Shown: in pieces, positions 27,141-37,010 of the stretch | Numbering within the stretch: the first letter of the stretch is position 1 | Layout of the letters: each line of letters starts with the position of its first letter | Assembly: GCF_001611795.1 (NCBI RefSeq) | Contig: NZ_CP015098.1 | Coordinates: forward strand, 1,612,001-1,676,000 | Reading direction: 5' to 3' | DNA: 64,000 nt | From: Streptomyces qaidamensis | GTDB taxonomy: Bacteria; Actinomycetota; Actinomycetes; Streptomycetales; Streptomycetaceae | Notes under the pieces: model-generated | The model's input: only the letters and a program-made list of their open reading frames with translations | The model's database searches: none | What the model was told of the DNA's origin: nothing | Position numbers and translations under genes: made by a program

Positions 27141-27581
27141 TCAGATCCGCGGCGGTCGCGCCTCGTACGGCGTCGACAGCACCACCGTCGTCCGCGTGGA
27201 CACCCCGGCCAACGACCGCAACCGGGCCAGCAGCTCCTCCAGCTCGTGCGGTGTCGCCACCCGCACCTTCAGGATGTAGTTCTCGTCGCCGGCGACACTG
27301 TGGCACGCCTCGATCTCGGGCACGCCGGCCAGCCGGTCCGCGATATCGTCCGGCGCGCTGGGATCGAACGGTTTCACCGAGATGAACGCCGTCATCGGCA
27401 GCCCCACGGCCTCCGGGTCGACGACCGCGGCATAGCCCCGGATGACACCCCGCTGCTCCAGCCGCCGCACCCGCTGATGCACGGCCGACGTGGACAGCCC
27501 CGTGGCCTTGCCCAGGTCGGTGTAGCTCATCCGCCCGTCCTTGACGAGCAGCTGCACGATCTGTCGGTCCAGCTCCTCCAT
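27141..27581 (-). CDS. Lrp/AsnC-family regulator
   Basis: 146 aa from ATG 27581. The N-terminal helix-turn-helix is LDRQIVQLLVKDGRMSY with SAVHQRVRRLEQRGVI, followed by a RAM ligand-binding domain (AFISVKPF, CHSVAGDENYILKV). Such proteins sense amino acids as octamers or larger. It is divergent from the 27851 gene; neither neighbour is an obvious amino-acid gene, so the target is open. Confidence 0.92.
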   Translation of the reverse strand: MEELDRQIVQLLVKDGRMSYTDLGKATGLSTSAVHQRVRRLEQRGVIRGYAAVVDPEAVGLPMTAFISVKPFDPSAPDDIADRLAGVPEIEACHSVAGDENYILKVRVATPHELEELLARLRSLAGVSTRTTVVLSTPYEARPPRI

Positions 27582-27850
27582 GACGCAAGAACCTACAGGG
27601 CGGTTGATCTCCTCGGATACCTGAGCAGCCCAGGTCATGCCCGGTTCGTGATGTGGCCGGAAGTCGACGGTCAGCCGTCCGGGGGACAAATGCGCCGCAG
27701 TGGACACCTGCACGAGGCATGTGACGAACACCACAGCGCTCGAACAGTCTCCGTAATGTTCTCGTGATTACCGCCCAGGGGGGACGGGAAGTGCTTGCTG
27801 TGGCCGAGGCCGCAGTGCCCATGACGGCCCAGTCCGAGGGGGAGAACCCA

Positions 27851-28282
27851 ATGCAGAGTCTTAAGCGCCCTGGTCGCACCGCACCCAAGCGGCAGCAGCT
27901 CGTCGTCGAGCCCGAGCCGGAGGGTGTCGAACCCGACTCCTTCGACGACGAACTCGACGCCTACGACACGTTCGAGATGTTCCGGGTGGTCTGCCCGGAC
28001 TGCGCGCAGCCCATCGCCCTGCTCGCGGACGAGGAGGTTCTGCCGGAGCACGCGCTGTGCGTCTCGCCCTGGAACCCCTTCGGACTCACGGTCTGCGCCG
28101 GGACCGGCCGCAGGGCCACGGACGCCCGCGCCGCCGACGAGTCCGTGGAACCTCAGGAGCAGGACACCGCGCTGCTGTTGACGCTCCCTCAGGGGCTCGA
28201 CTGGCGGACCCAGCCCTTCTCGCACGTCGGCGGGCCGGGCTCACGCCCCATCAGGGTCCCGGTCATGCGCCGCGCGGCCTGA
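27851..28282 (+). CDS. conserved hypothetical protein with zinc-ribbon-like cysteines
   Basis: 143 aa from ATG 27851, chosen because GGAG lies six bases upstream; GTG 27791 and ATG 27821 are in-frame alternatives. The N-terminal half is acidic and ends in DELDAYDTFEMF. Then VCPDCAQPIALLADE gives a CxxC pair, with further cysteines in HALC and TVC, a plausible single zinc site. The C-terminal segment is polar and ends in two Arg and two Ala residues. No function can be assigned. It is divergent from the Lrp gene and followed by a clear terminator. Confidence 0.75.
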   Translation: MQSLKRPGRTAPKRQQLVVEPEPEGVEPDSFDDELDAYDTFEMFRVVCPDCAQPIALLADEEVLPEHALCVSPWNPFGLTVCAGTGRRATDARAADESVEPQEQDTALLLTLPQGLDWRTQPFSHVGGPGSRPIRVPVMRRAA

Positions 28283-28339
28283 GCGCGGGCTCTCCTCGCC
28301 CGTCGCTCCACTCCCGTAGCTGAACCGCATCACGTACCT

Positions 28340-28378
28340 GAACCGCACCACGGCTCGCGGATCGCCGTGGTGCGGTTC
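28340..28378. terminator. stem-loop after the zinc-ribbon-like gene
   Basis: A perfect 14-bp stem (GAACCGCACCACGG and its complement) closes an 11-base loop. It lies 58 bases after the stop at 28282 and separates it from the small gene at 28466. Confidence 0.8.
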
Positions 28379-28465
28379 GGTGTGCCCGGAGCCGTGTGCG
28401 GCACTGAACGAACGCCCGATTCCGTCATCCGGTGACCTGTCCGGGCTTTGCCGCGTTGCCCTGGT

Positions 28466-28714
28466 ATGACCCCCATCTCCTCAGCGACCGGGCGTCAGCG
28501 CCTCCTGTACGTCCCGCCGCCCGCAGAATCGGTTCGGCCGGCTCCGCCCCGCTATCAGGACCCGCCGATCTACCGCGACTTGATGCGGACCTGGGCCGAG
28601 GGCGGCCGCACCCTTCCGGGCCGGCACGACCCGGAGTGGATGCGGCTCGCGGCTCCCTGGCGGGGACTCGACCAGTTCAGCGTCCCTCTGGACCCACGAG
28701 ATGGCGGGCGATGA
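28466..28714 (+). CDS. small hypothetical protein overlapping acyl-CoA dehydrogenase end
   Basis: 82 aa. Its core, YRDLMRTWAEGGRTLPGR followed by HDPEWMRLAA, resembles a motif (Y-x-L-x-x-x-W-x-x-x-GRTxPGRPDxxW) that I recall in several small Streptomyces proteins of unknown role, which supports it as real. No strong ribosome site is visible. Its last 38 bases overlap, in antiparallel fashion, the C-terminal codons of the acyl-CoA dehydrogenase gene. Confidence 0.6.
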   Translation: MTPISSATGRQRLLYVPPPAESVRPAPPRYQDPPIYRDLMRTWAEGGRTLPGRHDPEWMRLAAPWRGLDQFSVPLDPRDGGR

Positions 28715-29849
28715 CCATTCGCTGGATCTGGTTGGTGCCCTCCACGATCTGCAGCACCTTGGCCTCACGCATGTAGCGCTCGGCCGGGAAGTCGGCGGTG
28801 TAGCCGTAGCCGCCGAGGATCTGCACGGCGTCCGTGGTGACCCGCATCGCCGTGTCGGTGCAGTGCAGCTTGGCCATGGCGGCCTGCCTTGCGAACGGCC
28901 GGCCCGCGTCCTTCAGCCGCGCCGCCGCGAGGTAGAGGGCGCGGCCCGCCTCGATCTGCGTCGCCATGTCGGCGAGCATGAAGCGCAGCCCCTGGAAGTC
29001 GGCGATCGGCTTGCCGAACTGGCGCCTTTCGGCCGCGTAGGCGAGCGCCTCGTCGAGCGCGGCCTGCGCCACGCCGATCGCGCACGCCGAGATGCCGAGC
29101 CGCCCCGAGTCGAGCGACGACAGGGCGATCGCGAAGCCCTGCCCCTCCTCGCCGATGCGGCGGTCGTCCGGGACGCGGACGCCGTCGAAGTGGACCTGCG
29201 CGGTGGGCGAGCCCTTCATGCCCATCTTCTTCTCGGGCACCGCGGCGCTCAGCCCCTCGGCGTCGCCGGGCACCAGGAACGCGCTGATCCCGCGGGGGCC
29301 CTCCTCGCCGGTGCGCGCCATCACCGTGTAGAAGTCCGCGATGCCGCCGTGCGTGATCCAGGCCTTGGTGCCGGTGATCACCCAGTCGTCGCCGTCCCGT
29401 ACGGCCTTGGTGCGCAGGGCGGCCGCGTCCGAGCCGGAGTGCGGCTCGGAGAGGCAGTAGGCGCCGAGCAGGCCGCCGCCGAGCATCGCTGGCAGGTGCT
29501 CGACCTGCTGCTCCTTGGTGCCGTAGGCGGCGAGCGCGTAGGAGGCCAGGGAGTGGACGCTGACCCCGAGGCCGACGGTGAGGCGGGCCGCGGCGAGCTC
29601 TTCCAGGACCTGGAGGTAGACCTCGTAGGGCTGGTCGCCGCCGCCGTACTCGGAGTCGTACGGCAGGCCGAGCAGCCCCGAGCGGGAGAGCAGCGTGAAC
29701 AGCTCGCGCGGGAAGCGGCCGGCGTCCTCCTCCTCGGCCGCCTTCGGGGTGATCTCCTGCTGCGCGATGTCGCGCACGAGCGAGATCAGGTCCCGGGCCT
29801 CCTCCGTGGGCAGTTGTCGGTCCACCGGCTGCGGGGCGCGGTCGGGCAT
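28677..29849 (-). CDS. acyl-CoA dehydrogenase
   Basis: 390 aa from ATG 29849, with GGAGGAGAG eight bases upstream. All family motifs are present: AYCLSEPHSGSDAAAL (FAD/substrate), WITGTKAWITHGG, RRQFGKPIADFQ, QILGGYGYTADFPAER and the catalytic glutamate in VEGTNQIQRM. It oxidises acyl-CoA to enoyl-CoA with FAD, passing electrons to ETF. It is monocistronic and divergent from the chitinase; chain-length preference cannot be read from sequence. Confidence 0.95.
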   Translation of the reverse strand: MPDRAPQPVDRQLPTEEARDLISLVRDIAQQEITPKAAEEEDAGRFPRELFTLLSRSGLLGLPYDSEYGGGDQPYEVYLQVLEELAAARLTVGLGVSVHSLASYALAAYGTKEQQVEHLPAMLGGGLLGAYCLSEPHSGSDAAALRTKAVRDGDDWVITGTKAWITHGGIADFYTVMARTGEEGPRGISAFLVPGDAEGLSAAVPEKKMGMKGSPTAQVHFDGVRVPDDRRIGEEGQGFAIALSSLDSGRLGISACAIGVAQAALDEALAYAAERRQFGKPIADFQGLRFMLADMATQIEAGRALYLAAARLKDAGRPFARQAAMAKLHCTDTAMRVTTDAVQILGGYGYTADFPAERYMREAKVLQIVEGTNQIQRMVIARHLVGPEGR

Positions 29850-30067
29850 GGCGACGCTCTCCTCCCTGTCGGGCACTGGCGGACGGGCCCATGGGTGGGG
29901 GCGGCGCCGCCGGGTCGTTCTGGTGCCTGGCCGATGCTTGCGGTCCCGGGTCTCGGGCGCTGCTGACCAGCGGCTCTGCGCTGTGAGTATGCCCGATCGG
30001 GGGCATCCCGTCACCAGTTAACGACCGCTCACTTCAAGAATAGTCCGTGCGCGGCCGACGCGGCGAA

Positions 30068-30111
30068 ATTGGTCCGCACCATTGACCCAACTGGTCTAGT
30101 CCTCCTACTGT
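30068..30111 (+). promoter_or_regulatory. chitinase promoter with two dre-like DasR sites
   Basis: ATTGGTCCGCACCATT (30068-30083) and ACTGGTCTAGTCCTCC (30090-30105) resemble the DasR response element ACTGGTCTAGACCAGT and the classical pair of 12-bp direct repeats of Streptomyces chitinase promoters. They overlap a promoter with TTGACC (30082-30087), an 18-bp spacer and TACTGT (30106-30111). GlcNAc-dependent control through DasR is the likely regime. The 332-bp spacer also serves the divergent acyl-CoA dehydrogenase. Confidence 0.8.
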
Positions 30112-30181
30112 TTCGCTCCACCGATTCACCGCGTTCATGCCAATCGGCGCGCGTTCCCCTCTCCCCACGAGGAGACACCGG

Positions 30182-31447
<1,266 letters not shown>

Positions 31448-31463
31448 CGCCCTGAGCGAGGGT

Positions 31464-31489
31464 GCGGAGGTCCGCGGGGGATCCTCCGC
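31464..31489. terminator. terminator between chitinase and TetR gene
   Basis: GCGGAGG (31464-31470) and CCTCCGC (31483-31489) form a 7-bp stem with a 12-base loop between two convergent stops, only 8 bp from the TetR stop. It is the only hairpin in this 50-bp gap. Confidence 0.6.
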
Positions 31490-31497
31490 CCCTCATC

Positions 31498-32154
31498 TCA
31501 CGCGCCCCGGCGGGCGGGCTGCGGTGCCGGGTGGGCGGCGTCGAGTTCCTCGATCGCGCGCAGGACGCCCCCGAGGGTCTTCACCAGCAGCTCGCCCATG
31601 GTGTCGCGGGGCAGCTCGGGGCGGTCGATCCATTCGAGCGTGGCGCCCTCGACACTGCACACCCAGGACAGCAGGCCCATCCGTGCCAGCGCGGTGACGT
31701 CGGCACGGCCGTACGCACCCTCGGCGATGGTGGTCACGACGGCCTCGCGCACTCCGTCACGGATGGCGTGCACCTCGGTGTCGAAGCCGACTCCGCCGCT
31801 CACGATCGTGCGATACGCGGCCTGGTTGTGCTCGGCGTAGCGCAGATAGCTGTCGATGGTGCGCTGCACCCGGTCGACCGGGGGCAGTTCCAGACCGCTC
31901 GCGGCCAGGGTGAGCAGCTCGGTGACCGAGTCCTGGATGATGGCCAGGTAATAGCCGCGCTTGGACTGGAAGTAGTAGTAGATCAGCCCCTTGGCGACGT
32001 GCGCCTGCCGGGCGATGTCATCCATCGACAGAGCGTCGTAGGACGTGTCGGCGAACAACCTCCGCCCGATGGCGATGAGTTCGGCACGGCGCGCCATCGA
32101 GCGCTCGGTACCGCGGGCCCTGGGACGCGCGGCGGGCTGGGGGCTGATATTCAA
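31498..32154 (-). CDS. TetR-family regulator
   Basis: 218 aa from TTG 32154, with AGGG about nine bases upstream; ATG 32097 would cut into the first DNA-binding helix (the ERSMARRAELIAIGRRLF segment), so the longer form is preferred. The helix-turn-helix is LSMDDIARQAHVAKGLIYYYF. The C-terminal region is the usual helical ligand domain. It is convergent with the chitinase and followed upstream by a small membrane protein; no regulated gene can be named. Confidence 0.85.
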   Translation of the reverse strand: MNISPQPAARPRARGTERSMARRAELIAIGRRLFADTSYDALSMDDIARQAHVAKGLIYYYFQSKRGYYLAIIQDSVTELLTLAASGLELPPVDRVQRTIDSYLRYAEHNQAAYRTIVSGGVGFDTEVHAIRDGVREAVVTTIAEGAYGRADVTALARMGLLSWVCSVEGATLEWIDRPELPRDTMGELLVKTLGGVLRAIEELDAAHPAPQPARRGA

Positions 32155-32229
32155 TTTCGACCCTGGTCTCAACGGGCGGGGTGGGACTTCCGCAGTATGG
32201 CAGGCCCCACTCCCGGTCCGTGGGTCAGG

Positions 32230-32370
32230 TCACAGCAGCCCGAGCTGGGTCACGAGCATCGCCACGACCACGACGAGGGCCCAGCCCATGAGGTGCTCGA
32301 CGATCTTCGGACCGTCGTCCTGAGGGCCGCCGGTGCGGACGCGTGGGGCGGTGACTGAGTGCGCGGTCAT
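32230..32370 (-). CDS. 46-aa single-pass membrane peptide
   Basis: ATG 32370 is preceded by GAGAAG. The N-terminal 25 residues are polar and the last 20, MGWALVVVVAMLVTQLGLL, are one hydrophobic helix. Small tail-anchored proteins of this form occur widely in Streptomyces, mostly without known function. It lies between the C39-like peptidase and the TetR gene, all leftward. Confidence 0.6.
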   Translation of the reverse strand: MTAHSVTAPRVRTGGPQDDGPKIVEHLMGWALVVVVAMLVTQLGLL

Positions 32371-32460
32371 GGCTTCTCGCTCATTCGGTGGTACGGACGG
32401 ACTCCCCCGGAGTTCCGTCCACCTTGCCACCGGAAGTGGCTTTTGTGGCCGAGAGCTTGC

Positions 32461-33840
32461 TCACACGCGCACGCCCACGGCCGCCAGCGCCCTGCTCTGG
32501 GCCGCGCTCGGGCGCGCCGGGAAGTACAGGTAGCAGACGCCGCCCGTGCCCGAGACGACCTTGCCGGAGGCGTTGTACCGCTTGGTGCGGAGCCAGATGT
32601 TCTCCCACTCGCGCCGCCGGTAGACGCGGCGTACGGCCTCGTTGCTCGCCGAGAAGGGGTCGTTGGCGATCACGTCGCCGTCGGCGGTGAAGCCGACGAC
32701 GGTCATCAGGTGCCCGGCGGTGCCGTAGCCGGCGCCCGTGAGCTCCCCCTTCAGGAACGACTGGGACGTTATGGCCGGGATGCCCGCGGCGATCAGCGTC
32801 TCCAGTTCGGTGAGCGAGCCGAGCCGGGTGACCACGCCCTGCAGATCATTGAACGTGGCCGCGTAGGCGGCGTTGAACGGCCAGTTGCCGCAGCCCCCGT
32901 ACTGGTAGTCGTAGGTGAAGCGGGCCGCGTGGCAGACCTGCGGGTCTGCGTACGAGGGATCGACCCAGGCCAGCTGGGCGTCGGTGAGCCGCCCGCCCCA
33001 GTACTCGATGATCATCTGGGAGGACGTCGGGCTGCACCAGGCCTCGCCGCCGTTGTCGTACTCCGGGTACTGGCCCTTGTGGATCTCCTGCGAGTAGCGC
33101 GGGACGGCCAGTTCCTTCGCGAGGCCGGGCACGGACGCCGGGACGGTGAACCGGTCGGGCACGTCGGAGCCCATGACGCCGAGCCGCCACACGGTGGGGG
33201 TCGCCTTGGTGCCGGGCTTGCGGTAGAGGGTCAGGCGCAGCCGGTACGACATGAGGCGCAGGCCGGTCGACGCGTCGTCGATCGCCAGGGTGTCGGTCCA
33301 GACCGTGCTCTTGCCGTCGCTCTGGTCGTCGACCGAGGTGCGCCGGATGTCCTGGTCGCCGGCGGCCCAGCGGGCCACCACGTACCAGGGGGTGCTGGTG
33401 CCGTCGGTGTAGGTGCCCTTGATCTCGATCCGGATCCAGGTGCCGGCCGGGGTGCGCGCGTTCCACGAGACGATCGCCTCGGTCGCGGGGACGGCGAGCC
33501 GGTGGACGGGGGACGTCCAGGTGCCGTACTGCCACTCGGCGGTCTTGCCGGTGTGCGGATCCGTGTAGGAGGCGGTTCCGGCGGGCTTCGCGATCGCCAG
33601 ACCCGGGCGGGTGCCCGCGACGGCCCCGGTGCCCTTGGCGGTGCCGCCGCGCCAGTCGCCGTACGAGACCCAGGCCCGGTTGTCGACGGTGCGGGCCGGG
33701 AGGAGCCGGGCGGGATCTGTGGCGTCGGTCGTCACGGGGGCCTCGGGGTCGGCGGCCGCCGGACCCGTGCCCGCGGTGACGGCGGCGGCGACCGCGGCGG
33801 CCAGGACGGTTCGGCGGGAGGGCGGTTCGGCTCTGCGCAT
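32461..33840 (-). CDS. Tat-exported C39-like cysteine peptidase
   Basis: 459 aa from ATG 33840. The N-terminus PPSRRTVLAAAVAAAVTAG has a twin-arginine motif followed by a hydrophobic core. Residues about 40-260 form a beta-rich domain. The C-terminal part is a peptidase C39-like domain: the putative nucleophile Cys in GGEAWCSPTSSQMIIEYW, His in GHLMTVVGF, and Asn-Asp in IANDPFSAS. It would act outside the cell. The family cleaves double-glycine leaders in some cases, but here no transporter or precursor peptide is next to it, so the substrate is unknown. Confidence 0.87.
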   Translation of the reverse strand: MRRAEPPSRRTVLAAAVAAAVTAGTGPAAADPEAPVTTDATDPARLLPARTVDNRAWVSYGDWRGGTAKGTGAVAGTRPGLAIAKPAGTASYTDPHTGKTAEWQYGTWTSPVHRLAVPATEAIVSWNARTPAGTWIRIEIKGTYTDGTSTPWYVVARWAAGDQDIRRTSVDDQSDGKSTVWTDTLAIDDASTGLRLMSYRLRLTLYRKPGTKATPTVWRLGVMGSDVPDRFTVPASVPGLAKELAVPRYSQEIHKGQYPEYDNGGEAWCSPTSSQMIIEYWGGRLTDAQLAWVDPSYADPQVCHAARFTYDYQYGGCGNWPFNAAYAATFNDLQGVVTRLGSLTELETLIAAGIPAITSQSFLKGELTGAGYGTAGHLMTVVGFTADGDVIANDPFSASNEAVRRVYRRREWENIWLRTKRYNASGKVVSGTGGVCYLYFPARPSAAQSRALAAVGVRV

Positions 33841-34034
33841 GGCGGGGACCCCCGGATGTCGGAGTCGGGCAGGGGCGGGGCAGGTCCGTGCACGGTCGGT
33901 CGTATCCGTGCGTGCGCCACATATGAGCACAGCCCGCCGTGTCCTGCCAGCACTTCGACGCGCGCCGCGCCCACCAATATTGGCGTCGACCAGTGGCATC
34001 CGCGCCGGATCCCGTCGTTAGAGTGCTGAGCGAG

Positions 34035-34691
34035 ATGAATCCCTCCTTCCGCCCCGCACCGGGCCCCGCCGTCCGCGACCTGGCCGCCCGCATCCGGCGC
34101 CTCTCCCCCTCCTGCGGCCCGGTCCGGCTCGTCGGCGTCGACGGGCACGCCGGGTCCGGAAAGAGCACGTTCGCCGAGCAGTTGGCCGAGGCGCTGGACG
34201 GCGCCCCGGTGCTGCGCCTCGACGACGTCGCCAGCCACGACGCGCTGTTCGACTGGACCGGCCGGCTGCTGGAGCAGGTGATCGAGCCGCTCTCCCACGG
34301 CCGGACCGCGCACTACGCCCCCTACGACTGGCGGGCCCGCCGCTTCGGTGCGCCGCGTCCGCTGCCGCCGGCCCCGGTGCTCCTCGTGGAGGGCGTCGGC
34401 GCCGGACGCCGGGCGCTGCGCTCCCGTCTGGCCCTGCTGCTGTGGATGGAGCTGCCGTGCGAGGAGGCCTGGGCGCGAGGAAGGTCGCGTGACGGGGAGG
34501 AACAGCGGGAGTTCTGGAACGGGTGGGTTCCGGCGGAGCATCGGCATTTCGCCGACGATCCCTCGCGGCCGTTCGCCGATCTCCTGGTACGGCAGCGGGA
34601 TGAGGGATATGAGGTGCTCGCTGGACCTGCTGGGACCGTTGGACCGGACCAGTCCCTCACGCACGGTGACGGGCCGCCCGCTGTGTGCTGA
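34035..34691 (+). CDS. P-loop kinase, uridine kinase-like
   Basis: 218 aa from ATG 34035; the ribosome site is weak and a GTG 12 bases upstream is possible. The Walker A motif is VGVDGHAGSGKSTFAEQL. LRLDDVASHDALFDW resembles the acceptor region of uridine kinases, and VLLVEGVGAGRRALRSRL a DxxG-like motif. Length agrees with small nucleoside kinase-like proteins of actinobacteria. Substrate is inferred; a phosphoribulokinase-like role is less likely at this size. Confidence 0.8.
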   Translation: MNPSFRPAPGPAVRDLAARIRRLSPSCGPVRLVGVDGHAGSGKSTFAEQLAEALDGAPVLRLDDVASHDALFDWTGRLLEQVIEPLSHGRTAHYAPYDWRARRFGAPRPLPPAPVLLVEGVGAGRRALRSRLALLLWMELPCEEAWARGRSRDGEEQREFWNGWVPAEHRHFADDPSRPFADLLVRQRDEGYEVLAGPAGTVGPDQSLTHGDGPPAVC

Positions 34692-34740
34692 CCTTGTGAA
34701 GGTGCTTGCGGGGCAAGTTACCGGAGTGCTTCAACTCGGC

Positions 34741-34770
34741 TTGACCGCTGGGCCGTACAGGTCTTACGTT
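34741..34770 (+). promoter_or_regulatory. near-consensus promoter for a small RNA
   Basis: TTGACC (34741-34746), an 18-bp spacer and TACGTT (34765-34770) form a good housekeeping promoter. It sits 50 bp after the kinase gene and about 380 bp before the EccA-like gene, pointing to a short transcript that ends at the terminator at 34805-34840. Confidence 0.65.
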
Positions 34771-34775
34771 CTCAA

Positions 34776-34845
34776 TGTGCGGCATCGGAGCCGCCCACAG
34801 ACGCGAAGCCCCCGGTTGTTCCCCCGTGATCGGGGGCTTCGTTCT
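34776..34845 (+). ncRNA. candidate small RNA
   Basis: A transcript starting a few bases after TACGTT would be about 70 nt. It holds one hairpin, GCGGC-ATCGGA-GCCGC (34779-34794), a short linker and a terminator hairpin (34805-34814 pairing with 34831-34840, loop with UUGUUCCCCC). No open frame of use is present. The C-rich terminator loop could base-pair with G-rich ribosome sites. I do not recognise an Rfam family; the two-hairpin plan only loosely recalls 6C RNA, and the first loop has no C run. Confidence 0.6.
34805..34840 (+). terminator. terminator of the candidate small RNA
   Basis: GAAGCCCCCG (34805-34814) pairs with CGGGGGCTTC (34831-34840) around a 16-base loop; the sequence after it is GTTCTGCCTTCTTCC, which is T rich for this genome. 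It cannot serve the kinase gene well because a promoter intervenes. Confidence 0.8.
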
Positions 34846-35123
34846 GCCTTCTTCCGGTTTTCGCGGCCGCCGCCGGGCGCCGGACGCTCACCCTGGGTCA
34901 CCGCGCGCGGGTGCGCCACGTCCGCTCCCACCTCGCCGAACGGCCCGTGCGGCACCCTACGGGCGCGCCGCCCCCGCAGGTACGATGCCCTCGTCGCGAC
35001 CTACGGACGGTTGCTTCGCGCACGGTGCAACTCCGGTCCGTGGCACAGCGGTTCGAGCAGGGCGGCGCCGGCTGGGGGCGGCTCGTTGGCATACCGACGG
35101 GGGCACGGTTTGTGGGGGACGTG

Positions 35124-36983
35124 ATGGACTTCGGCACGCAGGGCCCTCAGGCCCCGGCCGACCTCGCCTGGCTGCGAGGCGTGGACGCCTACACCATGGG
35201 CGCGTATCCGCAGGCGGAGGAGGAGTTCCGCGCCGCCGTGCGGATGGACTCCGGGATGGCCGACGGCTGGCTGGGGCTGCACGCGCTGCGCGTCGACACG
35301 ACGACCGCGCTGCTGCGGATGTTCCGGCACCGGGACCGTTTCGGGGAGCAGCGCTCCCGCTACCGCCGCACGCTCAACTCCTGGTACTGGCTGGGCTGGT
35401 GGGTGCAGCCCGTGCTGGAGAGCCCCCGCGATCTGCTGCTCGCGCACGCCTCCCACTGGCTGGACGGCCGCCACGTCCCCGAACTGGACCAGGCCCTCGC
35501 CGGGCTGCCGCCCGTGGACACCGACCACCAGGTCCGCTTCCTGCACTCCTGCCGCGCCTACCTGGTCAAGGACTGGGAGCAGCTGGTCCGCCACACCGAC
35601 CCGCTGCTCGGCGATCCGATGCTCGGCATCGAGGCCGGCCTGTTCGGCGGCATGGCCCGGGTCCGTCTGGAGATGTACGGCCAGGCCGAACCGCTGCTGT
35701 CCGCCGCGCTGATGCGCTGCCGCAGCGAGCAACCGCAGCGCAAGGAGCTGCGCTACTGGCTGGCCCGGGCGCACGAGGGCACGGGCCGCAGCGCCGCCGC
35801 ACTCCCGCTGTACCGGGCCGTGCACCGCGTCGACCCGGCCTTCATGGACACCTCCGCCCGGCTCGCCGCCATCGCCGAGGGCGACGGGTACGACGACGTC
35901 ACGGACCTCGCGGCGATCACCCTCACCGGCGCGGGCCAGGACGCCGCGGACGGGCCGGACGGGTTCGATCCGCTTTTCGGCCTGGAGGGGCGCGACCTGA
36001 GACTCCCCGACCCCGAGCCGCCGGTCGCTCCCCTGTCGCCGGTGACCGTCCCGCCGGTCCGCGAGAGGACCGGCCCCACGCCCTCCCTGCCCGCCGGACC
36101 CACCGACCCGGCGTTACTGGAGGAGGCGCTCGCCGAGCTGGAGCGCATGGTGGGTCTGGAGCCGGTGAAGCGCCAGGTCAAGGCACTGTCGGCCCAGCTG
36201 AACATGGCCCGGCTGCGGGCCGGGCAGGGCCTCCCGGTCCAGCCGCCGAAACGCCACTTCGTCTTCTCAGGCCCCTCGGGCACCGGCAAGACGACCGTCG
36301 CCCGCATCCTCGGCCGCGTCTTCTACGCCCTCGGCCTGCTCGGCGGCGACCATCTCGTGGAGGCCCAGCGGGCCGACCTGGTCGGCGAGTACCTCGGGCA
36401 GACGGCGGTGAAGGCGAACGATCTGATCGACTCGGCCCTCGGCGGCGTCCTCTTCGTCGACGAGGCCTACTCGCTGTCCAACTCGGGCTACGGCAAGGGG
36501 GACGCGTACGGCGACGAGGCCCTGCAGGTGCTGCTGAAGCGCGCGGAGGACAACCGCGACCACCTCGTGGTGATCCTCGCCGGCTACCCGGAGGGCATGG
36601 ACCGCCTGCTCGCCGCGAACCCCGGGCTGTCGTCCCGTTTCACCACCCGCGTCGACTTCCCCTCGTACCGTCCGCTCGAACTCACCGAGATCGGCAAGGT
36701 GCTCGCCGCCGAGAACGGCGACGTGTGGGACGACGAGGCCCTCGACGAGCTGCGCTCCATCGCGGGGCACGTGGTGGACCAGGGGTGGATCGACGAGCTG
36801 GGCAACGGGCGGTTCCTGAGGACGCTGTACGAGAAGAGCTGCGCGTACCGGGATCTGCGGCTGTCGGTGTATCCCGGGGTGCTGGGCAGGGAGGACCTGG
36901 CGACGTTGCGGTTGCCGGATCTGATGCAGGCGTACGGGGAGGTCTTGTCGGGGCGGGGGCCGCAGGATCCGTCGGCGATGTGA
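35124..36983 (+). CDS. EccA/CbxX-like AAA+ ATPase with N-terminal TPR-like domain
   Basis: 619 aa. ATG 35124 follows GGGGGAC; GTG 35112 and 35121 are alternatives. Residues 1-280 are helical TPR-like repeats (AYPQAEEEFRAAV; AEPLLSAALMRCRSEQPQRK), followed by a Pro-rich linker. From about 340 there is a CbxX/CfqX-type AAA+ domain: Walker A FSGPSGTGKTTVARIL, Walker B GGVLFVDEAYSL and arginine-finger region SRFTTRVDFPSY. This is the EccA architecture of type VII secretion. No ESX genes are near, so it may serve another remodelling task. A CfxQ-like Rubisco activase role is unlikely given no Rubisco. Confidence 0.88.
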   Translation: MDFGTQGPQAPADLAWLRGVDAYTMGAYPQAEEEFRAAVRMDSGMADGWLGLHALRVDTTTALLRMFRHRDRFGEQRSRYRRTLNSWYWLGWWVQPVLESPRDLLLAHASHWLDGRHVPELDQALAGLPPVDTDHQVRFLHSCRAYLVKDWEQLVRHTDPLLGDPMLGIEAGLFGGMARVRLEMYGQAEPLLSAALMRCRSEQPQRKELRYWLARAHEGTGRSAAALPLYRAVHRVDPAFMDTSARLAAIAEGDGYDDVTDLAAITLTGAGQDAADGPDGFDPLFGLEGRDLRLPDPEPPVAPLSPVTVPPVRERTGPTPSLPAGPTDPALLEEALAELERMVGLEPVKRQVKALSAQLNMARLRAGQGLPVQPPKRHFVFSGPSGTGKTTVARILGRVFYALGLLGGDHLVEAQRADLVGEYLGQTAVKANDLIDSALGGVLFVDEAYSLSNSGYGKGDAYGDEALQVLLKRAEDNRDHLVVILAGYPEGMDRLLAANPGLSSRFTTRVDFPSYRPLELTEIGKVLAAENGDVWDDEALDELRSIAGHVVDQGWIDELGNGRFLRTLYEKSCAYRDLRLSVYPGVLGREDLATLRLPDLMQAYGEVLSGRGPQDPSAM

Positions 36984-37010
36984 GTTCGTCGGCTGCGGGC
37001 CGGCGGGGGC

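Noticed and set aside
34776..34845. tRNA or 6C RNA call for the two-hairpin transcript
   Set aside because: No cloverleaf, and the first hairpin loop lacks the C run needed for 6C RNA.
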